Virus record (IMG/VR): IMGVR_UViG_3300005289_000004
Coordinates: 1 to 64,000 of that record
DNA length: 64,000 nucleotides
Source: a virus
Strand: one strand, 5' to 3'
Below the pieces are notes generated by a model. That model did not search any database and was not told the origin of the DNA. It saw only the letters and a program-made list of their open reading frames with translations. Position 1 is the stretch's first letter. Each line of letters starts with the position of its first letter. Positions 7,255 through 16,700 of this stretch are shown one piece after another. A program made the position numbers and the translations under genes.

Positions 7255-8100
7255 TTACGGTTTGATTAAAATTGAATATGAGAGGTTGGACGAACCTGAG
7301 ACAGGAGCTACAGTATAGTTTATTGTGACTTGAGTTGAACTGATTGATACGTATGTTACACCTGCGCTAGCAGCATTTAAAGGCTGTACAATGACTTTAC
7401 TTGTTCCACTGATACCTGACAGTCCATGAGTAATAGTTATGGCTGTAGTACTTCCATCTCCGCTTGCAGTATAGTTGGCGAAAGAATTTAAATCAGCTAA
7501 TCTGACAATATCATTACCTGTTGAAGGAGCGGTGGTTATCTGTCCTGTGGTAGCTAGAAAAGAACCATTTACAGCAAGTTTATAGGCTGCATCACTACCA
7601 TCAGTATATCCAACATGCAAATTACCTGTAGCGCCTTTTATGTAAGCCCTCACTTGTTGTGTGGTACTTGTAGCAAAAACTATATCAGCATTAGCACTTC
7701 CTCTACTCTGAAATACTAAATTACTGTTGCTTAAAAACGGATAAGCAGCCCCCGCAGATGAAGATATAAGTATCATGCCATTAGAACCTGTTCCAAAAGC
7801 TGTACCATTCTGTATAATCATAGAACCTGCTGTAACACTGGTAGTTCCTACTAAACTTACCCATGTAGCTGTCCCACTACCTGTTGGTGAGGCTAAGGGG
7901 GCAAAGTCTGCTCTGCTCACCTTATAAACGCCACCATTTGCTTTTTTAGTTAACAAACTATCTGTAGTTGAACCCGTAGCAACGGCACCCAATTTAAACT
8001 TACTCTTTACCCTTACACTATCAAAACCTAATTGGTAATACTGTGCCTTTACACAGGTAAACGAAATAAGTAAAATGCTTAATGATATAATCTTTCTCAT
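7255..8100 (-). CDS. fibre-like protein with Sec signal peptide
   Basis: 281 residues from ATG 8100, three bases after the preceding stop. An earlier in-frame ATG would lie inside the previous gene. The first 20 residues are a Sec signal ending in a likely CVKA/Q cleavage. The mature chain is low in charge and rich in Gly, Ser and Thr. It ends with a fold similar to that of the next gene (ITHGLSG, VIVQPLNAAS, STQVTINY). It belongs to the appendage block after the SGNH fibre. Confidence 0.6.
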   Translation of the reverse strand: MRKIISLSILLISFTCVKAQYYQLGFDSVRVKSKFKLGAVATGSTTDSLLTKKANGGVYKVSRADFAPLASPTGSGTATWVSLVGTTSVTAGSMIIQNGTAFGTGSNGMILISSSAGAAYPFLSNSNLVFQSRGSANADIVFATSTTQQVRAYIKGATGNLHVGYTDGSDAAYKLAVNGSFLATTGQITTAPSTGNDIVRLADLNSFANYTASGDGSTTAITITHGLSGISGTSKVIVQPLNAASAGVTYVSISSTQVTINYTVAPVSGSSNLSYSILIKP

Positions 8101-8102
8101 AA

Positions 8103-11100
8103 TTATGTTAATTGAATTGTTGGAAATACTGACCAATTTCCTGTAGGTGAATTATCTTTTTTAATATATGTCTGATTAGCCCCATCTTGAATAACTATTG
8201 TATTTGCTCCTACATTGGGGTATGTGGCATTTATTGTTGCTTTAGTGTAGGGGGTAGATGTAGTGTCTACAATAGTCTTAGTGCTAAATAACACTACCCA
8301 CATTGACCCATCAAAATACATACTAAAAAACATATTTGGCCTTAAGGTATAAGTACTTAAAGCTACTCCATCAACACTAATAGAAGATTCTATTCCAGAA
8401 CCGGGATTACCCCCATTTATAACAAGATTAAATGAACTATTATTATATATAGTATAATTTTTGCCAAGACCTAATGAAATAATAGGGAGTGTTAGAGTTC
8501 TATTTGTAGTTGAAGCAGGACTCATGATATAAATACCAGAAGTACTCAACGTAATAGATGTAGTGAACAAAATTGGTACTTTATCTTTAAATTCAGACTC
8601 CAATGGGGTAATATCTACTAACCTAGTTACTCCTGTTGTAGGCTTCACCTCTTGAGTCATAGAAAGCACTCTATTAGGCGCATTAGTAGTGGAGTCGTCG
8701 TAACATGCAACTACATATTTCCTTACTGTAGATGCTGGGAGCCACAAACACAAACACCCCTCATATATAAATACCGACATATTGATATTCTGTCCAAATG
8801 CAGTCGCTGTAACTGATTTAATCAGATCAGCAACATTATCATTTAACCCTTGCAATGTAAGTCTTCCAACTACAGGACTCGCAGAATGAGTATGATAATA
8901 AACCTCGAAAGTAAAATAAGAGGGCGTGGTAATCAGTATTGATGTTTTAACCAAAGTCCCTAAAGCAGCAAAATTCGTTAAACTGTTCCCGATTCTATTT
9001 CCTGAAACTGGTAAAGTATTGTTCTCAGTACCATTTAATGTACCTTCAAATGCTGTAGCTAGTGTGACCGACCACCCTTTCTCTACCGTTTCTAAAGTCG
9101 CTCCTGTATGGCTTGCTTGTACGTGGGTGATTGTAAGGCTAGTGAAATACCAAGAAGAAGTAAGCTCACCAATGTAAATATATTTTTTACCTGCTGTTGA
9201 ATCAGTGTAGAACCTTACAGGATATTTAATCCCATTGCTTCCGATAAAAGTTGCACCCCTAGACGCCATATTAGAACCCTGTACAGATATATTAAAACCA
9301 ACAGGACTAGCTAGTGCAGAATCAGGATTATACATATTTATAACGCCTGTAATCAGGTACATAACGTTAGCATTGTTTGTTGGCAATGTAATTCTTATCG
9401 CACCAACATCAGCGGAAGTAGCTGCTTTCCATATCCCACCATCAGGATTTGTCATGGAAACTACTTTACCAGAAGTACCAACCGTTCCAATCTCAGCAGC
9501 GTTATGTATTAATCCTTCGTTAATTATGACACCCCGACCTACATTATATGGGAATTTCTTACCTATTGGATTCTCAACCTTAAATAAATCGAAAAAAGCG
9601 TTTCCCAATATGTTACAACCTAAAGCTGTTAAGTGAATGTAATCGTAATAAACACCCTCTCCCGCTTGTGATGGAACTGTATTGAGGGCTTTCTCAGCAT
9701 CAAAGAAGCTACAGTTTTCTTCTATAGCTAGTTCCCTCATTGCATTATTGTAATAAGGTATGTCCTCTCTGCCACTAGGTTCACCCGGCAATGCGGCAGG
9801 GTTTGTGGCTAATATTATTATACAATTTGGGCTAACAGCCCTTACTTCTTTTACTCTTACCCTAAGTAACTCCTTAAACTCGTAAGGATTTGTGTTAAGA
9901 GCCGTTCTACTATCAACAAACTGAATAATGTAGAAATTTGTGTTGAAACTTTTTGCTAGATTAAACCTCTCGTCAGTAGTGATACCCCTTGTAATATTGA
10001 AGCTGCTATTCTTTAATGACGCACTTGAAACAGCTATATTGTTTATTTTAACACCATTTCCAAAAGCAAATCCCGCTACAGCAGCAAAACCGTTTGCAGG
10101 GTCAGTGGGGCTAACTATATTGCTAATAGTAAATGAAACTTCTCTTGTTGCAGGGATATCAACAGTTGTACTCTCTAGTCTGAAAGTTACGTTTGTACTT
10201 GGCTCGACATACGTCAATGGAGCTTTGTATGTATCTATTGTAGTCGTTCCCAAAGATGTTGTTACGTCAAATGTAGGTGCGCTAGCCGAAGACCTTACAT
10301 AATAATATATAGTTAGCTTGTTTAAAAGAAATGAACCTGGCTGTTTTACTGTATAATTTAATGTTGGATTTACAGGAGTTGCTAGATAATGGTAAGGAAT
10401 TAATAGTCTGTTTTTATTTGCTGAATTAGTAACTAGGTTGTTAGAATTGTAAGCGTCAACAACAGGGTATACCGCTTTTTGTAAAGGTATGAAATTGGGG
10501 TCTGTTAGTAGCACACCCATTGCAAATATCATTTGCCCTACTGCGTTAACAAAACCTGTTGCCTCTCCGTATATACCGTCCTCTCCATATCCAACAGCGC
10601 CCGCAGAGTTAGAACTTCCCATTATAGTTATAACAACCCCCTTACCTGACATTAATAGAGATTTTAGGTTTGCTATGTCAGCTTCCCTTGCGAATGAACC
10701 ATCTCTAATAGCTCTTGGAATTACTTCAATATCTTCGTAATCAAAGTATCTGGATAAAGGCATTGATTGTTCTGCGTAACGAATCCACCTTCCTGCTCCT
10801 TTACCTGTGGCTGGGAATATAAGACCATTGTCAACAACTTCTGTCTCGCTAGTGGTGTAATTAAAAAAGCCACCCCGTACTTCATCTTTAACAAATACAT
10901 TGACACTTAACCCTGTATAACTTACTAGATCACTTATAGTGTTAACATTTGTTGTTACTTTAGAATCTAAGTATGTTAAGGTAGCATAGTCAGTTAAATC
11001 TACACTCTTCTCAATTAACCCATCATCACTTAAATCTTCCTCCTTCCACCAATATTCTTTAGTAGTCCCTCCAATTATATATCCCGTACTTAAATCTAAA

Positions 11101-11318
11101 AGCCCTGTCTCGTTGACATATATGCTAAACATCCCCCTACGGAACTCTTCATTGTTAAAATAGCTCTTGACAAAGGTTAGTGATTGAAATGGTCTCCTAA
11201 CAAAACGGTCTGTGTCAGGGTAGGTGGAACGTCCGTCTATAGCATAGTATAAAGCACCAACTGCTCTGGCTAGTACAATAGTGTCAATTGAGGGGTTATA
11301 AGTTAGTGGTGATGCCAT
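8103..11318 (-). CDS. large tail fibre with SGNH-hydrolase (esterase-like) domain
   Basis: 1071 residues. The N-terminal 200 are probably the virion-attachment part. Residues about 220-575 form an SGNH/GDSL hydrolase: block I GSSNS with the nucleophile Ser (near 233), an internal Rossmann-like core (IIILATNPAALPGE), and block V DYIHLTALG with the Asp/His pair (near 557). Such domains deacetylate surface polysaccharide. The remainder is beta-rich, low-charge fibre. It is the largest gene of the appendage block and a good candidate for receptor or capsule recognition. The block III Asn expected in the family is not obvious. Confidence 0.75.
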   Translation of the reverse strand: MASPLTYNPSIDTIVLARAVGALYYAIDGRSTYPDTDRFVRRPFQSLTFVKSYFNNEEFRRGMFSIYVNETGLLDLSTGYIIGGTTKEYWWKEEDLSDDGLIEKSVDLTDYATLTYLDSKVTTNVNTISDLVSYTGLSVNVFVKDEVRGGFFNYTTSETEVVDNGLIFPATGKGAGRWIRYAEQSMPLSRYFDYEDIEVIPRAIRDGSFAREADIANLKSLLMSGKGVVITIMGSSNSAGAVGYGEDGIYGEATGFVNAVGQMIFAMGVLLTDPNFIPLQKAVYPVVDAYNSNNLVTNSANKNRLLIPYHYLATPVNPTLNYTVKQPGSFLLNKLTIYYYVRSSASAPTFDVTTSLGTTTIDTYKAPLTYVEPSTNVTFRLESTTVDIPATREVSFTISNIVSPTDPANGFAAVAGFAFGNGVKINNIAVSSASLKNSSFNITRGITTDERFNLAKSFNTNFYIIQFVDSRTALNTNPYEFKELLRVRVKEVRAVSPNCIIILATNPAALPGEPSGREDIPYYNNAMRELAIEENCSFFDAEKALNTVPSQAGEGVYYDYIHLTALGCNILGNAFFDLFKVENPIGKKFPYNVGRGVIINEGLIHNAAEIGTVGTSGKVVSMTNPDGGIWKAATSADVGAIRITLPTNNANVMYLITGVINMYNPDSALASPVGFNISVQGSNMASRGATFIGSNGIKYPVRFYTDSTAGKKYIYIGELTSSWYFTSLTITHVQASHTGATLETVEKGWSVTLATAFEGTLNGTENNTLPVSGNRIGNSLTNFAALGTLVKTSILITTPSYFTFEVYYHTHSASPVVGRLTLQGLNDNVADLIKSVTATAFGQNINMSVFIYEGCLCLWLPASTVRKYVVACYDDSTTNAPNRVLSMTQEVKPTTGVTRLVDITPLESEFKDKVPILFTTSITLSTSGIYIMSPASTTNRTLTLPIISLGLGKNYTIYNNSSFNLVINGGNPGSGIESSISVDGVALSTYTLRPNMFFSMYFDGSMWVVLFSTKTIVDTTSTPYTKATINATYPNVGANTIVIQDGANQTYIKKDNSPTGNWSVFPTIQLT

Positions 11319-12146
11319 TTATGCAGTTTTGAATTGAATTGTGTTAATGCCTGAATATAATGGGAATAATACCCGTGTGTAATAATACCTGTAAGTGCCT
11401 GACTCTACATAAGCCCTGTATTTAGAATCTGGTATCACTCCATAGTTGTAGTCAATCTGGTTAATCCAAACTGTTTTAACTGGTTCCGATATAGGTTCTC
11501 TGTGTACTAGGTATTTTAAGTTAGCTGATACTGTGAAGTTTATTGTATACTGACTGACTCCTGATGATATAGTTAGCGAGCTAGGTAGAGAAACTGCTGT
11601 TACATTTCCATCTGGATTAGTATCTGTAAACCCAAAGTTAACAACTACGTTATTTGCAACTGTTAAACTTCTACCAACTGGCGAGGCTGCATTGTATGTA
11701 CCATCCCCCGCTTGTGTAGCTGTAATAGTTGTACTTCCAACTCCGACAATATGAATCAAGCCACTTACTATAGTTGCTACTGCTGTATTAGAACTGGAAT
11801 AAGAAACTGGTAATCCTGAGCTAGCTGTTGCGTTAGGTGAGAAGTCTACATCCCCCACTTGTTTGTTAGTTGGTAGTGTTGGGAAAGTAATCGTCTGGTC
11901 TAATTTAATAATTTCTCCACCCCCTATAATCCAGTACAAAATTCTTAGGTTAGCTAATACTGAGTCATCAAATTCATCAAGCTCAACTTTACCATCAAGT
12001 GCAACAAGTACTCTTTCCAGTATCTTTTGATTTTCAGATTTACAAGCACAACCACGTAAGAAGTCTTCCCGTAGGTCTTCATTCATATTTGACAGGTATT
12101 CTTTCCCATCGGCTATAGCTTCTAAAACATAGGTAGGTAATGCCAT
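11319..12146 (-). CDS. virion protein with bacterial Ig-like domain
   Basis: 275 residues. The first 90 are helical. Residues about 93-170 form a Big_2/MBG-type Ig-like domain (ITFPTLPTNKQVGD, SYSSSNTAVATI, GVGSTTITATQAGDG). A beta-rich C-terminus follows. It abuts the fibre gene downstream with no gap. Ig-like domains on phage virions typically bind host surface sugars weakly. Confidence 0.65.
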   Translation of the reverse strand: MALPTYVLEAIADGKEYLSNMNEDLREDFLRGCACKSENQKILERVLVALDGKVELDEFDDSVLANLRILYWIIGGGEIIKLDQTITFPTLPTNKQVGDVDFSPNATASSGLPVSYSSSNTAVATIVSGLIHIVGVGSTTITATQAGDGTYNAASPVGRSLTVANNVVVNFGFTDTNPDGNVTAVSLPSSLTISSGVSQYTINFTVSANLKYLVHREPISEPVKTVWINQIDYNYGVIPDSKYRAYVESGTYRYYYTRVLFPLYSGINTIQFKTA

Positions 12147-12392
12147 TTATGCGTAGTAATTATAAAGTAACTGGTAAGCTATTGCTAGGTCTTTCTTCCA
12201 CTTCTCAGGGTAAGCAGTTTTATCATACAACCTATTAATCATCTGAGCATTGATTATGTCCATAGGAAGTTCTAGTGGATGACGTGTACCAAGATCGGCA
12301 CTTACATCTGAGTACAGCCGAAGTAGCTCTGTCTCTACAGTGGTATAATTAAGCCCTGAATCAGAAAAATTGAACTGAGTGTATGTTGCCAT
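12147..12392 (-). CDS. hypothetical protein in appendage block
   Basis: 81 residues, no recognised domain, mostly helical in the C-terminal half (MINRLYDKTAYPEKWKKDL). Its stop abuts the next gene's start, so it is translated with the Ig-like protein. A structural or assembly role is inferred from position. Confidence 0.55.
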   Translation of the reverse strand: MATYTQFNFSDSGLNYTTVETELLRLYSDVSADLGTRHPLELPMDIINAQMINRLYDKTAYPEKWKKDLAIAYQLLYNYYA

Positions 12393-12454
12393 TCTTTGCT
12401 TTTTATATAATCACAAAAGTAGGCAAATATAAAAGAGGTATTTTATGAGGCTCG

Positions 12455-13129
12455 CTACTTATTTATGCGAGGGTTCTTAATGAAGTACAATACTGCACCA
12501 ACTATTGCAAGAACTGCAACAATTGCAATAACAGCCCACATCCCTTTAGAAGTAGGTTCTGATTTTTTATCCAATACTACGTGTTTGTCTTCTGATTTAC
12601 CCTTACCTGCGCTATCTAATGTCAACTTATAATTACTGGAATCTTTTTTAGAGGTGTCTATTTTACTGGACGTATTTGAATAATTCTTTTTAATCCTTAG
12701 TTCTTCAAAGGGTATATTCTGACTCTTACCGTTACTGGTAATTTTAGCGGTTAGCTCGTTCCTTTTCTTGTCCTGATAGATTACTACGCTTACCCCATTG
12801 TTGTTTATGTCTACCAGTTTTAATGCTGTGTCTCCTTTTAAAGTAGAAGCTGTGTCTAATCTAAAGGTTGCTGTTAATTCGATAGGAGTTGGGTTAGGAT
12901 TCCCTTTCCTGTACGTTATATCCTCACTTGTTACTGTTGAAGTGTTTTCACTGACGCCTTTGGCTTCTGTAACCTTCACATCATCGACAGTCTTTTTAAC
13001 ATCTGTGTTACTTTCAGTTTTGGTGTAGTCTGACAGTTTATTCTTAGAAGTCGCTTTAAACAAACCGCAACTCCCGTATATAAAGATAACTGCTATTGAT
13101 GCTAAGATTATTAGTAATGTGCGCTTCAT
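12455..13129 (-). CDS. spanin-like lipoprotein with C-terminal membrane anchor
   Basis: 224 residues. The N-terminus is a lipoprotein signal: KR, a hydrophobic stretch, and a lipobox-like YGSC (Cys near residue 21). A polar, Ser/Thr/Lys-rich periplasmic region follows. The C-terminus has a membrane helix (MWAVIAIVAVLAIVGAVLYF) and a basic tail. Lipoprotein at one end and inner-membrane anchor at the other is the layout of unimolecular spanins such as T1 gp11, which fuse inner and outer membranes at lysis. The gene overlaps an i-spanin-like gene upstream. Confidence 0.65.
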   Translation of the reverse strand: MKRTLLIILASIAVIFIYGSCGLFKATSKNKLSDYTKTESNTDVKKTVDDVKVTEAKGVSENTSTVTSEDITYRKGNPNPTPIELTATFRLDTASTLKGDTALKLVDINNNGVSVVIYQDKKRNELTAKITSNGKSQNIPFEELRIKKNYSNTSSKIDTSKKDSSNYKLTLDSAGKGKSEDKHVVLDKKSEPTSKGMWAVIAIVAVLAIVGAVLYFIKNPRINK

Positions 13130-13431
13130 TTCTTTGGGGTTATTGTAATAGTGCTATTTTTATTTTTAATGTCCAGTAAATCTTTTATCTCCTTATAACT
13201 TGCATCAGTTCTATTTACGATCACTGCTTGCAGACTGTCTTTTTCTTTTCTCTCTTTAACTATCATATTATCTCTAATATTAATTTGTGTTTTGAGATAG
13301 TCTATATCTTTTTTGACATCCTCTAACCTACTTTTGTTTATGACCGCAACATATGACGCAATACTTGATATACATCCCATCATCCATAGGGCTACTTTTT
13401 TATAACTGTCGTTTGTATTTGTATTCGGCAT
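13126..13431 (-). CDS. i-spanin-like protein
   Basis: 101 residues: one hydrophobic segment near residues 13-31 (VALWMMGCISSIASYVAVI), then a charged coiled-coil region (LEDVKKDIDYLKTQINIRDN). This is the Rz-type layout of an inner-membrane spanin. Its end overlaps the start of the lipoprotein gene as ATGA, as Rz and Rz1 genes commonly overlap. Alternatively it is an unrelated small membrane protein. Confidence 0.5.
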   Translation of the reverse strand: MPNTNTNDSYKKVALWMMGCISSIASYVAVINKSRLEDVKKDIDYLKTQINIRDNMIVKERKEKDSLQAVIVNRTDASYKEIKDLLDIKNKNSTITITPKK

Positions 13432-13512
13432 TAAATATTTCCCCGTTTATTTGATGTCTTACAAAACTAGGAAAAATATGTCGTGCTATTATATAGTGGT
13501 GCAAACATCATG

Positions 13513-13788
13513 CTACTTCTTAGTACTCTTTCCGTCCTTGCCATTACGGCCTCTGTTGACCTTGCTACTCTCTAAAACGAGTTTTCCTGACTTAGTGTGC
13601 GACCGATCTTTTCCCATAGCAGTCATCTTTCCGTATGTTCCGGCTTTTCTATTAGCACGATTGGTTTCTGCCCTATTACGTTTCTGTTCTGGTTTTGCAG
13701 AGAACTTTGCATCGTAAGCTAATTTCTTTTTCCTTGCTTCTGGACTAAGCGTACTTTTTCCTTTTCCGGCTAGTTTGTTTCTTGGCAT
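13513..13788 (-). CDS. highly basic small protein
   Basis: 91 residues, about a third Lys or Arg, with low-complexity segments (KKKLAYDAKFSAKPEQKRNR). It lies directly after the giant internal virion protein gene. Small basic proteins at this position in podoviruses are often packaged and bind DNA; that role is inference. Confidence 0.6.
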   Translation of the reverse strand: MPRNKLAGKGKSTLSPEARKKKLAYDAKFSAKPEQKRNRAETNRANRKAGTYGKMTAMGKDRSHTKSGKLVLESSKVNRGRNGKDGKSTKK

Positions 13789-13792
13789 ATCT

Positions 13793-16700
13793 TTATATTT
13801 TTATTTTTCTACGGAATTTAGATTTTGCAATAGCTGCTCCTCTTGAATAAGCTGATTTCAATCTAGGTATCATTCTTTCAGGGTCAGTTTTATCAGTATA
13901 GTTTTTAAGTATTCTTTCCACTAACTTTCTTCTTTCCTGTCCTACCATCTTAGTCAACTCTGACTTTTGCTCCTTATCTAACTTGACTTTAAAATCCTTT
14001 TTAGTGAAGGTGTCGTCTATTGAATTAGGTATAGCTCCGTCATCCCTTGTCTTACGTTGTATGTCAAACACCGCATAAGTAATAGGGTCTTGCAAAATCT
14101 TTTGACTCCTGAATATATCAATTATCTGGTACACGTAAGGATTAGAACCATCTGGTGTTTGTTTAATAGGTTTACCCCACATATCATATTTAATAGGCAA
14201 GTCTTCAACATTACCGACCTTTTCTTTTATGATATTAGCAAATGTTTGTAACTGATCGTCTGTGTACAAATCTCTCATATAATCGTTAGAGGCTCTGAAT
14301 GTCTGAGAAACTGTATTTGGAATCCCCATTGTAACAAAAGTCTTTCCTAGCTGGGGTATTATATTTTTAGCTCCATCAGGTGTAGAGACTGCACTTAGAA
14401 TTGTTTCTGCCCCTTGTACGAATGATTGGTTAAAGAAGTAGCGCATAGCAGCAGGAGCATTTGTTGCAAAATTACCTATGAAATTAAGTGGATTTAAACC
14501 TGCTTCTGGGTAGTACGCTTCTCCTTTAGTGTTAACTACATCTGCTTTCTTCTTTTGTTCCCTTAACTGTTCTCCTTTTGTTGAAGAAACTATACCTATC
14601 TGTGCGCCAATCAATCCTAGTGGTACATAAGATACTACTCTATCTCCTTGTTTATAAGCGAAATCTTCTCCATTTAACAACCTTTTAACTCCATCTACAT
14701 TTATTGTGTTTGGCGGTTGGGTAGCAAACATAAAATCTTTTTGTTTCTTTTGAAACTTGTCTTCTGGTAAATCTCCTGTTGCTAGTCCATTGGCTACTAA
14801 GATTGTTGCTGCACCTAATACTGCTCCACTTACTATAGCTTGACCCATGTGTTCAGAGAAGTCTTTTTGATGCCTACGTATAAGAGTCTCTTTAAGCTTG
14901 CTATCTTTCATCTTATAAGCCTTGGTTAGCTGAGTAGCATCATAAATAGCTTGACTAAAGGGTATGGCAGGAACAGCAAACTTAACTGTCTTTAATGCAA
15001 TAGAGGACGGAGTATTTACAAATGGTAAGATACCTTTCATTATGAACCTGTAACTGGCACTGGCAGTTGTGCCTCCTATTTCCTCTATTCGTTTAGCTCC
15101 GTCCCCGATTAAGCGGTTTATGTTACGGGATATTACGTTCTCCTCTTGGAAAGTAGCTTCTTTACCATAGTTTGTGGCTTCTTCTAAGGATTTGGCATCT
15201 GGTTTTAAAACAAATCGTTCTAGTGCATCTCCCTCTAAACCCTTATCATTCTTACCGATCTCAACAAGTCTTTGTGTTTTAGCTTGCTCAAAGAATGGAT
15301 CATCCCCAAAAGGAAGTAACCTGAACATTAAGTTAGCAGGAACACCAATAGTAGACTCTGTAAAATCTGATAATCCTTGTGACCATCCATACTGATTCTC
15401 CTCACGGGTAGCTGAACTTTTAAGGTTTTCAAACAACCTGTTAAATGCTACTCTGGGTTTTAATCTACCACCTACATCATATTTTGCCAGCTCTGCATTA
15501 GCAGTACCTCTGACAGCTTTACGTGTAGCCCTTTTAGAGCCTTGTACAACAGCTCTACTTCCTAACCTAATGTTATCCGCACTAAGGGTAGGAGACTTCG
15601 TTCTACGGCTTGTAATTAGCCCCACTAGGGCATCAACTGCTGTAGCTACATCGTTCTCTGTACCTCTTAAACCGAATTGCATTAAGTTGGCAAATGGGTT
15701 GATAACAACAGATTTAAAACTAAGTAGGTTTCCCTGTAGTATTTTAGCTAAAGTGTCTGGTAAGTTCTTTCCTCTTATATTGTCAATGTAATCCTCTAAA
15801 TCTCTGATTGCATCTTCGTAAGCTATTTCATTTGCATAGTAATCTTTGTAGTCAGCATCATCTAAAGTTTCAGTTACTTTATTTAATGCTTCCTCTACTC
15901 TTGCAGCCGCTTGCTGTTGATTAGCAAACAGTTCTTTTATTTTAGTCTTTTGAGGTTCGGTTAGCTTCTTATTAACTTTATCTAACCACTTTTCAACAAG
16001 CTGTATGTATCCGTCTGGTGTAGATGATTTAAACTCTCCGTATTGACGTAATGTTTGTGCAGCAACTGTAGCAGACTTAGAGAGGGTTTCAATTATCTTA
16101 CTTGCTTCGTCAAAGTTTCCTTCTGAATTGTACTTGTTAATTAACTCAATACCTGCTAGCACACCAATATTTTGTTCGGATGTTAGTTGAGATGTTACAG
16201 CAGAAAGTTCTCCCACTAACCGTTGTTTCTCTAAATCGTCCATTGTAGACAACCTACTCCTTATTTCCGCATAATCCTGTGTTTGATAAAGCTGTTCTGT
16301 ATTATCTAAAAGTTCTGCTGTCTCTGTAGGTGTTGTTTCATCGGTTCTAACTCTTTCGCCAAATCCACGTACACCGTATCCTAACTGTTCTGCTGACTGT
16401 CTGTAAATATCCCGTAACTGTTCATCAGGAATAGTCTTACCTAAGTCCTGTCTCATCCGATCTGCAAAGTCTTTAAAGCGTATTACTCCTTCTTCTACAT
16501 ACGTAACACCAAGTTCTACTAAATCTTTAATAGCATCCGGGTTTATTCCTGTATTTATGTTAGAGAGTTTATCACTTAGTCTTTTGGTTATCTCTGCTCG
16601 TCTGGCTTGTATTTCGGTTAGCTTCTGTTCTGTAACTGTAAGTCGCTGTTCTGGTACAATTATTTCAGACTCTATATTTGAAGTGTTTTTTGATCTTTCA

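Noticed and set aside
8926-10740. Several long plus-strand ORFs opposite the fibre gene
   Set aside because: Composition shadows of a low-complexity fibre gene.
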